Program-made: the position numbers and the translations under genes | Shown here: one piece after another, positions 46,197 to 53,991 of the stretch | Numbering within the stretch: position 1 is the first letter of the stretch | Layout: each line of letters begins with the position of its first letter | The notes under the pieces: model-generated | What the model was told of the DNA's origin: nothing | Seen by the model: the letters and a program-made list of their open reading frames with translations, nothing else | Databases searched by the model: none | Assembly: GCA_049177215.1 (NCBI GenBank) | Contig: CP185379.1 | Span: forward strand, 1,798,001-1,862,000 | DNA length: 64,000 bases | DNA from: Pollutiaquabacter aromativorans | GTDB taxonomy: Bacteria; Bacteroidota; Bacteroidia; AKYH767-A; 2013-40CM-41-45 | Reading direction: 5' to 3'

Positions 46197-47726
46197 TCAA
46201 TCTCGCACAACCGCCAGCCTCCGGCTGCCTAACACATAACCATTCTGTTGAGCCTGAAGCAGGTACAAGCCAGCAGGCAGATCGCCCACCCACAGCCGGG
46301 TTGCCGCCCCGTTTGTTGCTGAAACGCGTTTCAACAAACGACCATCCAACGAATACAAGGCATAAACCTCTACGGCCGCTCCTCCGGAGACCCCGGATCC
46401 GGCTTTCAATGATACCAGCACTTCATGAATTGCCGGGTTGGGAGACAACTCCCAAACAATTTCCGTCTGTGTGCCTGAAGCAACTCCTGTCCACTCCAAG
46501 GTATCGCAAAGCGAACCCGTCAAGCGACCAAGATAATAGTTGGGGGGTTGAGGAAGCCCTGCATAGCCAAGCCCAGGATAATATAAAGCAGTTCTGTTGA
46601 ACCCGCATGCAGGAGCGGTAAGATCTGGATTGGGGATGGAAGCAATCCATTTCCCACCTCCATAGTATAAATAAATAACTCCATTGGGTGCGAGGAAGGG
46701 GGTCCCAAATAACATCCGCTGATTATTCGTAGTATCCCTTGTACCATCATAAGATGCCACTAATTGAATGGCACTCGCTTGACCGATTAGTTGTAGATCC
46801 AATTGGTAAAGTTGATTTGTACGAACAATGTAAAGATATCGTGAATTTGGTGAGAAAACTAATCCGGTGGGATCGTTATGATTCTGATTATACCAAAATT
46901 GATTCGTATCGGCGAATAAACTAGTTGGCAGTGAAATTACACTCATAAAGCTTCCACTACAACGATCAAATTCCAAAAGCTCCAACCCATTCCAATGGTC
47001 AAAACGAGCATACACCGTTCCATCTGGGGAAAAAGCCGCTGCCCCCGCTTCAAGATAACTAAGTTTAGGACTCCCTATTACCTGCTCCCTAATAGTTATC
47101 CCCTCTATCGAATTTAATATAATAAAGTACTTATTTGATTCGAATTTTTGAACTACAAGCCAAAAATCACGCCCGTTTCCATGCCTTGTGCTAACTATAA
47201 AACCTGGAACTAGTGTATCTCTCAATACAACTTCCGAATTAATAATGCATAAACCAGAATCATTATTGCTAGCGAAATTAATGGAAGTATGCAATAATCG
47301 CGAAGGCCACAATCCTTGCAATAAACTATCATAATCTACATGAAATAAATCAAACAGAGCACTGGTTGGCTCTCCTCGTGGAAGTGCGATAATACCCATC
47401 TGACAAGGAGCGCCATAGGTATAATAAAGTGGCGGAGCCAAACTATCCGATCCCGAAATCTTTAATCCATATTTATTCTCTATAAAACTTCCATTCGAAT
47501 AGAACAAAAGACTATCATCTTGATCAGAAAAAGAAATTGGAGTTACCGGGAAATTTTTCTGGGTACTAATCAATCTTAAATTTGGGATGCTTCCATTAAA
47601 ACTCATTAACACCGACCCTTGTCCGGGCACAGTGCTGATACCCATGACATACTGTTGCGCAATTGAAGATGAAACTCCTGTCAAAACTAAAAGAAGACAA
47701 GAGAAGGTAGCAAAGTAGCGTTTCAT
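46197..47726 (-). CDS. secreted beta-propeller-like protein with T9SS type A sorting tail
   Basis: A 509-residue secreted protein with a signal peptide (CLLLVLTGVSSSIAQ). The body (about 25-410) has repeated blade-like stretches (AAAFSPDGTVYARFDHWNGL, GLVFSPNSRYLYIVRTNQLY), suggesting a seven-bladed propeller like those of other Bacteroidota surface proteins. The last 85 residues (VWELSPNPAIHEVLVSLKAG, DLPAGLYLLQAQ, LGSRRLAVV) form a type A sorting tail. The propeller part is visibly AT-rich, while the tail-coding end (46200-46480) is GC-rich like the host genome, so the gene may be a fusion. It lies inside the cassette bounded by the rsmG tails, 9 nt after the truncated gene. Ligand unknown. 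Confidence 0.75.
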   Translation of the reverse strand: MKRYFATFSCLLLVLTGVSSSIAQQYVMGISTVPGQGSVLMSFNGSIPNLRLISTQKNFPVTPISFSDQDDSLLFYSNGSFIENKYGLKISGSDSLAPPLYYTYGAPCQMGIIALPRGEPTSALFDLFHVDYDSLLQGLWPSRLLHTSINFASNNDSGLCIINSEVVLRDTLVPGFIVSTRHGNGRDFWLVVQKFESNKYFIILNSIEGITIREQVIGSPKLSYLEAGAAAFSPDGTVYARFDHWNGLELLEFDRCSGSFMSVISLPTSLFADTNQFWYNQNHNDPTGLVFSPNSRYLYIVRTNQLYQLDLQLIGQASAIQLVASYDGTRDTTNNQRMLFGTPFLAPNGVIYLYYGGGKWIASIPNPDLTAPACGFNRTALYYPGLGYAGLPQPPNYYLGRLTGSLCDTLEWTGVASGTQTEIVWELSPNPAIHEVLVSLKAGSGVSGGAAVEVYALYSLDGRLLKRVSATNGAATRLWVGDLPAGLYLLQAQQNGYVLGSRRLAVVRD

Positions 47727-47735
47727 AATATGAAA

Positions 47736-48335
47736 TTAAAGCTTCACAAATTTTGCCTGACCTGTCCAAACACCTGAACTTTCCATTATTTTCAATATAT
47801 AGATTCCAGGAGGAAGGTCATATACATCAAGGTTAATAGAACCACGACTGCTTTTAAATTCAATATCTTGCTTGAGAATACCGTCAGTTGAAATTATTCG
47901 AATTGTTAATTCCGATTCAGGGATTGCGCTGGAAAATTCCAATTTAAGGAGATCATGTACCGGATTCGGTGAAATTAAAATATCACCAAAGGACAAATTA
48001 CTACTCCTATATCCAAAACCCTGCTCTGTACAAGCCAAACTATCCTGATACACCATGCCAGGAATAAAAAGACTTATTATACTCCTGGCACGAAAAACCA
48101 AATCCCCACCTAACATTGGACACATAGCTGCAATGTCGTACAAGGTGGTTAGATCCGAAGTACTTAATTCATTGAATCCCGTTTGTGTTAACTTCGAATA
48201 AATGCTGCTGATTGATTGGTCCCACTGCACTAAATCGCTGCCTTCCGAATCAAGTTGAATCAGGGCATTTTCAGCAATTTGTGCCGCTGAAACTTCAGCT
48301 ATCGTTTTTTCGGAATCCAAATAATCCAACATCAT
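47736..48335 (-). CDS. C-terminal fragment of a T9SS cargo protein
   Basis: A 199-residue open frame with no signal peptide. Residues 1-110 are helical and end in LYDIAAMCPMLGGDLVFRAR, a segment I know from the regions just before the sorting tail in long Bacteroidota secreted proteins. Residues about 118-199 are a type A sorting tail (ILISPNPVHDLLKLEFSSAI ... LPPGIYILKIM). A sorting tail without a signal peptide cannot be exported, so this is probably the stump of a larger gene cut off at the cassette edge near 48340-48478, and may be a pseudogene. The DNA is AT-rich. It could still be translated from ATG 48335. Confidence 0.65.
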   Translation of the reverse strand: MMLDYLDSEKTIAEVSAAQIAENALIQLDSEGSDLVQWDQSISSIYSKLTQTGFNELSTSDLTTLYDIAAMCPMLGGDLVFRARSIISLFIPGMVYQDSLACTEQGFGYRSSNLSFGDILISPNPVHDLLKLEFSSAIPESELTIRIISTDGILKQDIEFKSSRGSINLDVYDLPPGIYILKIMESSGVWTGQAKFVKL

Positions 48336-48478
48336 GGATAAGGATTAATTAATCTACAATATCTACTTTTTCTCAATTCAAACAAACTTTACAAAACCAG
48401 CAGGGCGAAATTCGCGAACAATTACGCTCGATCCGTTATTACTATTTAATGAGTCATCAATGAACTTAAAAAAAACAA

Positions 48479-49099
48479 TCAAAATCCCACATATACGACC
48501 TTTTTCGTCGCAAAGAACTCCTCCCGGAAATGGTCGGACAGCGAAAAGACCGTTGCGGGGCGGTTGAATTCAGCCAGTTCTTCTTCCAGGTCCCCGCCTT
48601 TCAGGTACAGGATGCCGTTCCTCAGGGCATTTCGTCCGCCCGGTTCGATCAGGTGCCGCGTATGCTGGTAGAATTCCTGCAGTCGGGTCACAGCCCGCGA
48701 GACCACGAAGTCGCAGCGGCGTTTCAACTCTTCCGCCCGGATCTGCTGGGCACTGACGTTCGTTAACCCCAAGGCCTCCGCAACGCCCTCCACCACTTTG
48801 ATCTTTTTTCCGATCGAATCGATCAGGTGGAACTGACTGTCGGGGAAAAGTATCGCCAACGGAATCCCCGGAAACCCGCCGCCGGTTCCCACGTCAATCA
48901 CCCGCGTACCCGCCGCGAAACTGATCACCTTCGCGATCCCCAACGAATGCAACACGTGCCGCTCGTACAGGTTCTCCATGTCCTTCCGCGACACCACATT
49001 GATCTTCGCGTTCCACTCCCCGTACAGCTCCTGCAAGGCCGCGAAGCGGTCACGTTGCTGTTGCGTCAGTTCGGGGAAATAGCGTTCGAGGAGAAGCAA
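48479..49099 (-). CDS. rsmG: 16S rRNA (guanine-527 N7) methyltransferase
   Basis: A 206-residue SAM-dependent methyltransferase (GidB/RsmG) that makes m7G527 in 16S rRNA. Typical motifs: YFPELTQQQRDRFAALQELY at the N-terminus, NVVSRKDMENLYERHVLHSL, motif I VIDVGTGGGFPGIPLAILFP, and FVVSRAVTRL. The C-terminus ends ATKKVVYVGF. Start is TTG 49099; the bases just upstream are the GGGACGA heptamer array, and no other start fits the conserved N-terminus. The last 75 nt recur, diverged, at 46055-46129. Loss of rsmG gives low-level streptomycin resistance in other bacteria. The gene is intact here. Confidence 0.95.
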   Translation of the reverse strand: MLLLERYFPELTQQQRDRFAALQELYGEWNAKINVVSRKDMENLYERHVLHSLGIAKVISFAAGTRVIDVGTGGGFPGIPLAILFPDSQFHLIDSIGKKIKVVEGVAEALGLTNVSAQQIRAEELKRRCDFVVSRAVTRLQEFYQHTRHLIEPGGRNALRNGILYLKGGDLEEELAEFNRPATVFSLSDHFREEFFATKKVVYVGF

Positions 49100-49215
49100 G
49101 GGACGAGGGACGAGGGACGGGGGACGAGGGACGAGGGACGGGGGACGAGGGACGAGGGACGTGGGACGTGGGACGTGGGACGAGGGACGTGGGACGAGGT
49201 ACGTGGGACGAGGTG
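49100..49215. repeat. degenerate heptamer array, unit GGGACGA
   Basis: About 16 units of 7 bp (GGGACGA, GGGACGG, GGGACGT) abut the TTG start of rsmG. Read toward rsmG it is CCTCGTC-type pyrimidine-rich DNA and forms the gene's 5' leader. Confidence 0.85.
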
Positions 49216-49234
49216 CGAAGCAGGAGTGACGAGC

Positions 49235-49307
49235 ATCCAGTTACTAGTTACTAGTTACTAATTACCAGTTACCAGTTACTAATTACCAATTCCCAACCCG
49301 AAACCCG
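49235..49307. repeat. degenerate heptamer array, unit AGTTACT/AATTACC
   Basis: About nine 7-bp units (AGTTACT three times, AATTACC, AGTTACC), ending in AACCCGAAACCCG. It continues the gene-free DNA between rsmG and the sigma-factor gene. Confidence 0.8.
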
Positions 49308-49337
49308 CCTGCCTGCCGAAGCTTTAGCGTAGGCAGG
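49308..49337. repeat. REP-like palindrome
   Basis: CCTGCCT at 49308-49314 pairs with AGGCAGG at 49331-49337 around an AAGCTT-centred core. It is just downstream of the sigma-factor stop and could serve as a 3'-end hairpin. No T-run follows, so an ordinary intrinsic terminator is unlikely. Confidence 0.5.
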
Positions 49338-49349
49338 AAACCCCAAACC

Positions 49350-49955
49350 TCAAATCTGTTCTTCCTGATTCTTCAGGATCTGATACAAGAACTCCCGCGC
49401 GCGAAAGAGTTGGGCTTTGACGGTGCCGAGGGGAAGCTGGAGTTCGTCGGCGATCTCTTCGTAGGAACGTTCCTGGAAATAACGCAACTCCACCAGGCGC
49501 TTGTAGCGGGGCTTGAGCTTCTCGACCACGTCGCGCATGAGCGCGGCCTTCTGCTTCTTGATCATCTTCTCCTCCGGGTCGAGCATCGGCGACTTGATCT
49601 CGAACTGCATCTCCTGACCACTGTCGTTCTCCATGCTCTTATCGATCGAGAACGTGTACTTCCGCTTGCGGCGGATGAAGTCGATGCAGTTGTTCGTCGC
49701 GATCTTGAACAGCCAGGTGCTGAAGGCGAAGTCGGGTGTGTACTGGTGCAGGTTCTTGAACGCCTTACCGAACGCTTCGATGGTCAGATCCTCCGCGTCG
49801 TCGCGGTTGTTGACCATTTTCAACAGCATGAAGTAAATGCTGTCCTTGTAGCGCGACATCAGTTCGGCGTAAGCCTTCTGGTCGCCCTTGACAGCTTGTT
49901 GCACCAGCTTGAAATCAACCTGGGCTTTTTCGGAGAGATTCGGATTTACTTCCAT
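49350..49955 (-). CDS. ECF-type RNA polymerase sigma factor
   Basis: A 201-residue sigma-70 family protein of the two-domain (ECF) type. Region 2 is about 30-100 (YAELMSRYKDSIYFMLLKMV, NNRDDAEDLTIEAFGKAFKN, FSTWLFKIATNNCIDFIRRK) and region 4 about 140-195 (LKPRYKRLVELRYFQERSYE, EIADELQLPLGTVKAQLFRA). No anti-sigma gene is adjacent. It overlaps the 3' end of the upstream glycosyltransferase gene by 10 nt, so the two are translated from one mRNA. The linker between regions 2 and 4 is long and acidic. Regulon unknown. Confidence 0.92.
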   Translation of the reverse strand: MEVNPNLSEKAQVDFKLVQQAVKGDQKAYAELMSRYKDSIYFMLLKMVNNRDDAEDLTIEAFGKAFKNLHQYTPDFAFSTWLFKIATNNCIDFIRRKRKYTFSIDKSMENDSGQEMQFEIKSPMLDPEEKMIKKQKAALMRDVVEKLKPRYKRLVELRYFQERSYEEIADELQLPLGTVKAQLFRAREFLYQILKNQEEQI

Positions 49956-51073
49956 GCGCGTTTTTTGGTAAGGAGTTGAGCGAGGTAGATGATCGGGAGG
50001 AGGAAGCTATACAGCAGTTCCAGCAAGGGATAGAGCCAGATGAGGTCTTTCTCCCGCAGCTTCGACGCGCTATATGCAAAGATAGGCAGTTTCAGGGCCC
50101 ACACGACGCCGGCCGCCACCAGGGCTTCCTTCGTGCGTTGTCCTGATACCAGCAGGGCGATCAGACTCAGCCAGACCAGCAGCGGACAAATCCCTGCCAG
50201 GAATAACTGGAAACGATGACCGGCCTTGTAATATTTCGAGGTAGTGGTATGTCGCACTTTCTGGTTGAACCAGTCTGCGAACCGCTCCTTCGGAAGCGAA
50301 TAGGTGAACGAATCCGGCTGTACTTCTATGGCCGTATTCGCTGACGTGGCGTTTTCATTCACAAAAAGGTCGTCGTCGCCCGACGGCAGGTGATTATGCC
50401 GCGCGAAACCCTTGTTGCGAAAGAACAGGTCCTTCCGGTAAGCCAGGTTACGACCGGTTCCCATATAAGCGTTCCCGCCCAGCGCGAAGCCGAAATACTG
50501 CATCGCGATGAAGGCCGTATCGAATCGGATCAGCTTGTTGAGAAAGCCGGGCATGCGCTCGTAAGCGCCATAACCCAGTACGATCTCCTTGCCGTCGCGG
50601 AAATTGTACTGCATGTTCGTGAGCCAGTTCCGGCTGGCCGGACGACAATCCGCATCGGTGAACAGCAGCCGGTCATGCTTCGCAGCTTTGATACCCAACG
50701 TGATCGCGAACTTCTTGCCGTGCTTGTACTTCTCCTGTTCCTGGATATTCACGACCCGCAGCCGGGGATATTCCTTCTCTGCAGCTTCCAGATACTCACC
50801 GCTATCGTCCCAGGAACAATCGTTCACCACAATCACTTCGTATTCCGGATAGGCCTGATCAAGAACGGCTGGCAAGAATCGCTGCAGATTCTTCGACTCG
50901 TTGCGGGCACAGATGATGACCGACACGGGCTTCGTCTCACCACCGGATGCGGCGACTTTCAGGAACGCGAATCGCCGGTACACCAGCCAGTAAAAGAGCA
51001 GGTGAACCGTCCCCGCGCTGATCAACAACACCAACAAGCCTGTACCTATCGTCGCGACGTCCGTCCGGATCAT
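49946..51073 (-). CDS. family 2 glycosyltransferase, membrane protein
   Basis: About 375 residues from the ATG at 51073. The frame opens back to a TTG at 51163, but a consensus -7 element lies between, so the ATG is the real start. A helix at about 8-30 precedes the GT-A domain: VSVIICARNES, VVNDCSWDDSGEY, metal-binding LFTDADCRP, then GDDDLFVN where the catalytic acid sits. QKVRH stands where processive enzymes have QxxRW, so it may add single sugars or be a lipid glycosyltransferase. Two or three C-terminal helices follow (LVWLSLIALLVSG, LLELLYSFLLPIIYLAQL). Co-transcribed with the sigma factor gene. Acceptor unknown. Confidence 0.85.
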   Translation of the reverse strand: MIRTDVATIGTGLLVLLISAGTVHLLFYWLVYRRFAFLKVAASGGETKPVSVIICARNESKNLQRFLPAVLDQAYPEYEVIVVNDCSWDDSGEYLEAAEKEYPRLRVVNIQEQEKYKHGKKFAITLGIKAAKHDRLLFTDADCRPASRNWLTNMQYNFRDGKEIVLGYGAYERMPGFLNKLIRFDTAFIAMQYFGFALGGNAYMGTGRNLAYRKDLFFRNKGFARHNHLPSGDDDLFVNENATSANTAIEVQPDSFTYSLPKERFADWFNQKVRHTTTSKYYKAGHRFQLFLAGICPLLVWLSLIALLVSGQRTKEALVAAGVVWALKLPIFAYSASKLREKDLIWLYPLLELLYSFLLPIIYLAQLLTKKRAWK

Positions 51074-51110
51074 ATAACATCGTCTTTTCCAAAAGGAAAG
51101 ACACTCCCGA

Positions 51111-51118
51111 CAAAAGTA
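51111..51118 (-). promoter_or_regulatory. -7 promoter element for the glycosyltransferase/sigma-factor operon
   Basis: TACTTTTG on the minus strand is an exact TAnnTTTG match, 37 nt before the ATG at 51073. The nearest TTTG upstream is at 16 nt spacing, shorter than usual. On the plus strand TATCTTTC (51144-51151) may be the divergent tgt promoter. Confidence 0.5.
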
Positions 51119-51185
51119 AAAGTACGCGTCCCGGCAAAGTCCGTATCTTTCGCGAAATATCAACGCTCCAATGTGAACAGGGAGA

Positions 51186-51257
51186 TGCGGGTTCCGGGTT
51201 TCGGGTTCCGGGTTCTTAGTTCCGAGTTCCGGGTTTCGAGTTCCGGGTTTCGAGTTT
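51186..51257. repeat. degenerate heptamer array, unit GGGTTCC/GGGTTTC
   Basis: About ten 7-bp units (GGGTTCC, GGGTTTC, GAGTTCC). It is the complement of the ACCCGAA family near 40600 and 49300 and lies in the tgt upstream region. Confidence 0.8.
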
Positions 51258-51278
51258 GTGCATCGTTAGTAGTCGATC

Positions 51279-51395
51279 TCCTCGTTCCTCGGTCACCTCT
51301 CTCGCTCCTCCCTTCAATTCATCCCCCCTCGTCCCACCTCACTCCCTTCAATTCCTCGTTCCCCGGTCACGTTCCTCGCAACTCCCTTCGTCCTT
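51279..51395. repeat. degenerate heptamer array, CCTCGTT/CTCCCTT family
   Basis: A loosely heptameric, pyrimidine-rich stretch (CCTCGTT, CCTCGGT, CTCCCTT) ending 4 nt before the tgt ATG. It would form the proximal leader of tgt. Confidence 0.65.
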
Positions 51396-51399
51396 CCCC

Positions 51400-52527
51400 A
51401 TGTTCTCCCTCCTCCGCACCCTACCCGACTCCGCTGCCAGAGCCGGAGAGCTGACGACCGACCACGGGAACATCCCCACGCCGATCTTCATGCCGGTAGG
51501 GACCGCCGGTACGGTCAAGGCAGTGCATCAACGCGAGTTGGTCGATGACATCCACGCGAAGATCATCCTGGGCAATACGTATCACCTGTACCTCCGGCCG
51601 GGACTGCCCATCCTAGAAGGTGCCGGCGGTCTGCACAAATTCATCCACTGGGACCACCCCATCCTCACCGATTCCGGCGGCTATCAGGTGTACTCCCTGG
51701 CCGATAAACGGAAAATCACCGAAGAGGGCGTCTCCTTCACTTCCCACATCGACGGCTCCAAGCATTTCTTCTCGCCCGAGAAGGCGATCGACATCCAACG
51801 CTCCATCGGCGCAGATATCATGATGGCGCTCGACGAATGCACGCCCTACCCCTGCGACCACCGCTACGCGAAGAAGAGCATGGAGATGACGCACCGCTGG
51901 CTGCAGCGCTGCCTGAAGCACTACCGAGAGACCGAACCGAAGTACGGCCATTACCAGTACCTCTTCCCGATCGTCCAGGGCAGCACCTTCCGCGACCTGC
52001 GGATCCAGTCGGCCGAAACCATCGCTGCTGCAGGAGCCGAAGGCAACGCCATCGGCGGCTTGTCGGTCGGCGAACCCGCCGAAGTGATGTACGAGATGAC
52101 CGAAGTGGTCAACAACATCCTGCCGAAAGACAAACCCCGCTACCTGATGGGCGTCGGCACGCCGATCAACATCCTGGAAGGCATCGACCGGGGCGTCGAC
52201 ATGTTCGACTGCGTGATGCCCACCCGCAACGCGCGCAACGGCTGGCTGTTCACCCGACAGGGCATCATCAACATCCGCAACGAGAAGTGGAAGGACGACC
52301 ACGGACCGATCGACCCCGACGGCACCAGTTTCGTCGACCAGTACTACTCCCGCGCCTACCTGCGCCACCTGGTCGTGAGCAAGGAGATCCTCGCCGCCCA
52401 GATCGCCACGCTGCACAACCTCGCCTTCTACCTCGACCTCGTCACCGAAGCCCGCCAACGCATTCTCGACGGCAGCTTCAAGCCGTGGAAAGAAAGTATG
52501 GTAAAGGTGCTGGGTCGGAGACTTTGA
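51400..52527 (+). CDS. tgt: queuine tRNA-guanine transglycosylase
   Basis: A 375-residue TIM-barrel enzyme that swaps guanine-34 of GUN-anticodon tRNAs for preQ1 on the way to queuosine. I use the ATG at 51400, since the 48 upstream open codons are repeat DNA. Visible: LTDSGGYQVYSL with D91, GGLSVGEP, GVGTPINILEGIDRGVDMFD with nucleophile D267, and PTRNARNG. Where zinc-site enzymes have CxCxxC, this protein reads DGTSFVDQ: Gly308, Ser310 and Asp313 replace the three Cys, while the His (LHN, about 339) remains. I believe Bacteroidota enzymes share this loss. It is separated by repeat DNA from both neighbours. Confidence 0.94.
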   Translation: MFSLLRTLPDSAARAGELTTDHGNIPTPIFMPVGTAGTVKAVHQRELVDDIHAKIILGNTYHLYLRPGLPILEGAGGLHKFIHWDHPILTDSGGYQVYSLADKRKITEEGVSFTSHIDGSKHFFSPEKAIDIQRSIGADIMMALDECTPYPCDHRYAKKSMEMTHRWLQRCLKHYRETEPKYGHYQYLFPIVQGSTFRDLRIQSAETIAAAGAEGNAIGGLSVGEPAEVMYEMTEVVNNILPKDKPRYLMGVGTPINILEGIDRGVDMFDCVMPTRNARNGWLFTRQGIINIRNEKWKDDHGPIDPDGTSFVDQYYSRAYLRHLVVSKEILAAQIATLHNLAFYLDLVTEARQRILDGSFKPWKESMVKVLGRRL

Positions 52528-52530
52528 ACA

Positions 52531-52581
52531 GTGATTAGCGAATAGCGAATAGCGAATAGCGAACAGCGAACAGCGAATAGT
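52531..52581. repeat. degenerate heptamer array, unit AGCGAAT/AGCGAAC
   Basis: About seven 7-bp units just after the tgt stop codon. Its reverse complement (CTATTCGCTGTTCGCT) matches part of the array at 52731-52807, so the two can pair across 150 bases. Confidence 0.8.
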
Positions 52582-52619
52582 TTTAGGTTGTTTTCTAAAG
52601 ATAAAAATCGAACTAATCC

Positions 52620-52649
52620 ATTGTTTTTTCAAAACAGCACATATGTTTG
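52620..52649 (+). promoter_or_regulatory. candidate promoter for the LptF/G permease gene
   Basis: ATTG (52620-52623), 18 nt, then TATGTTTG (52642-52649), an exact -7 element. It lies between the two inverted heptamer arrays, about 200 nt before the permease start, so the second array would be transcribed as leader. Apart from these items, 52582-52730 holds nothing I recognise. Confidence 0.5.
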
Positions 52650-52730
52650 CAATAATGACACGAGTAGTCAGCCGAAATTTTGAAAGTGAATTCCTGCCCT
52701 CAGCGCTTTGGAAAAACCACAACTTACTAT

Positions 52731-52807
52731 TGGCTGTCCGCTATTCACTATTCACTGTTCACTGTTCACCAAAAACTATTCGCTGTTCGCTATTCACTAT
52801 TCGCTGA
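52731..52807. repeat. degenerate heptamer array, unit CTATTCA/CTGTTCG
   Basis: About ten 7-bp units (CTATTCA, CTGTTCA, CTATTCG, CTGTTCG) with one AAAAA interruption. Inverted relative to the 52531-52581 array. Confidence 0.8.
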
Positions 52808-52845
52808 ATAACCCAACACAGCCCCCCTAAGTCCGATCCCCCCTC

Positions 52846-53922
52846 TTGAAAATCCTCGACCGCTATATCATCCGCAAGTTCCTGGGGACGTTCTTCTTCT
52901 CCCTGGCATTGATCATTTTGATCGCGGTCATTTTCGATATCTCTGAAAAGATCGACGACTTCATCGAGCGCAAGGCGCCGTTCAGCAAGATCGTATTCGA
53001 CTACTACTTCAACTTCATCCCCTACTTCGCCAACCTGTTCGCGCCGCTGTTCGTGTTCATCTCGGTGATCTACTTCACAGCACGCATGGCCGCCAATACG
53101 GAGATCGTCGCCATCCTGAATTCCGGCATCTCCTTCCGCCGCATGCTCCGCCCCTACTTCATGGCGGCGGGTTTCCTGGCTGCGCTCTCGTTCTACTTCA
53201 ACGGCTGGGTGATCCCTCACAGCAACAAGGTGAAACTCGAGTTCGAGAACGTCTACATCAAGAACCCCGTCGAATTCAAGGACCGCAACATCCATCGGCA
53301 GATCAGTCCGGGTGTGTACATGTACATGGAAAGCTATAACAACGTCGACAACATCGGCTACCGCTTTTCACTCGAACGCATCGAAGACGGTAAGCGCGTG
53401 TGGTTCCTGAACTCCGACCGGATCGTGTGGGACAGCACGGCTTCCCGATGGAAAATCGAGAACTACTACATCCGCCGAATCACCGGATTTCGGGAAACCC
53501 TCACCAACGGATGGCAGCTTGACACTACGTTATCGATAAAGCCTGCAGACTTCCGCCGGCGACTTAACATTGTCGATGCGATGGATACACCGGCCCTCAG
53601 TGCTTTCATCGAAGAGGAAAAGATCAGCGGTTCCGAAAGCATCAATTCGTACCTGGTCGAGAAATACCGGCGCATCGCACTGCCGTTCTCCACGTTTATC
53701 CTGATGCTGATCGGCGTTTCCCTTTCCAGCCGGAAGGTGCGGGGAGGAATCGGCTCTCAACTTGGGCTGGGGATTACCCTGAGTTTCGCTTACATCCTTT
53801 TCATGCAGGTGGCGAATACTTTCGCCATCAGTGGCTCGATCCCGGCCATGATCGCGGTCTGGATCCCGAACATCGTATTCGCTTTCGTCGCCGTTTACCT
53901 GCTACGGGTCGCCCCTAAATAG
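52846..53922 (+). CDS. LptF/LptG-type lipopolysaccharide export permease
   Basis: A 358-residue YjgP/YjgQ family permease. Start is TTG 52846 (MKILDRYIIRKFLGTFFFSL), the conserved family opening. Helices lie at about 12-35, 55-75, 98-118 and, after a roughly 130-residue periplasmic beta-jellyroll domain (VIPHSNKVKLEFENVYIKNP, PGVYMYMESY), at about 275-295, 303-323 and 330-350. These proteins pair with the LptB ATPase to lift LPS from the inner membrane onto the periplasmic bridge. I cannot decide between LptF and LptG; Bacteroidota often have them in separate loci. No other lpt gene is nearby. The leader carries inverted heptamer repeats. Confidence 0.88.
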   Translation: MKILDRYIIRKFLGTFFFSLALIILIAVIFDISEKIDDFIERKAPFSKIVFDYYFNFIPYFANLFAPLFVFISVIYFTARMAANTEIVAILNSGISFRRMLRPYFMAAGFLAALSFYFNGWVIPHSNKVKLEFENVYIKNPVEFKDRNIHRQISPGVYMYMESYNNVDNIGYRFSLERIEDGKRVWFLNSDRIVWDSTASRWKIENYYIRRITGFRETLTNGWQLDTTLSIKPADFRRRLNIVDAMDTPALSAFIEEEKISGSESINSYLVEKYRRIALPFSTFILMLIGVSLSSRKVRGGIGSQLGLGITLSFAYILFMQVANTFAISGSIPAMIAVWIPNIVFAFVAVYLLRVAPK

Positions 53923-53991
53923 CAGCTGATTTTTCTCAGGCTTCGAGTGTCCGGGTTTGAGTACCTTTCGGCTACCCAAATCCGACTACCC

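Noticed and set aside
46138..46600. 146-residue plus-strand open frame next to the rsmG fragment
   Set aside because: Lies opposite the sorting-tail end of the T9SS cargo gene and has no protein-like features.
49100..49307. CRISPR array
   Set aside because: Units are 7 bp and contiguous, with no spacers, and there are no cas genes.
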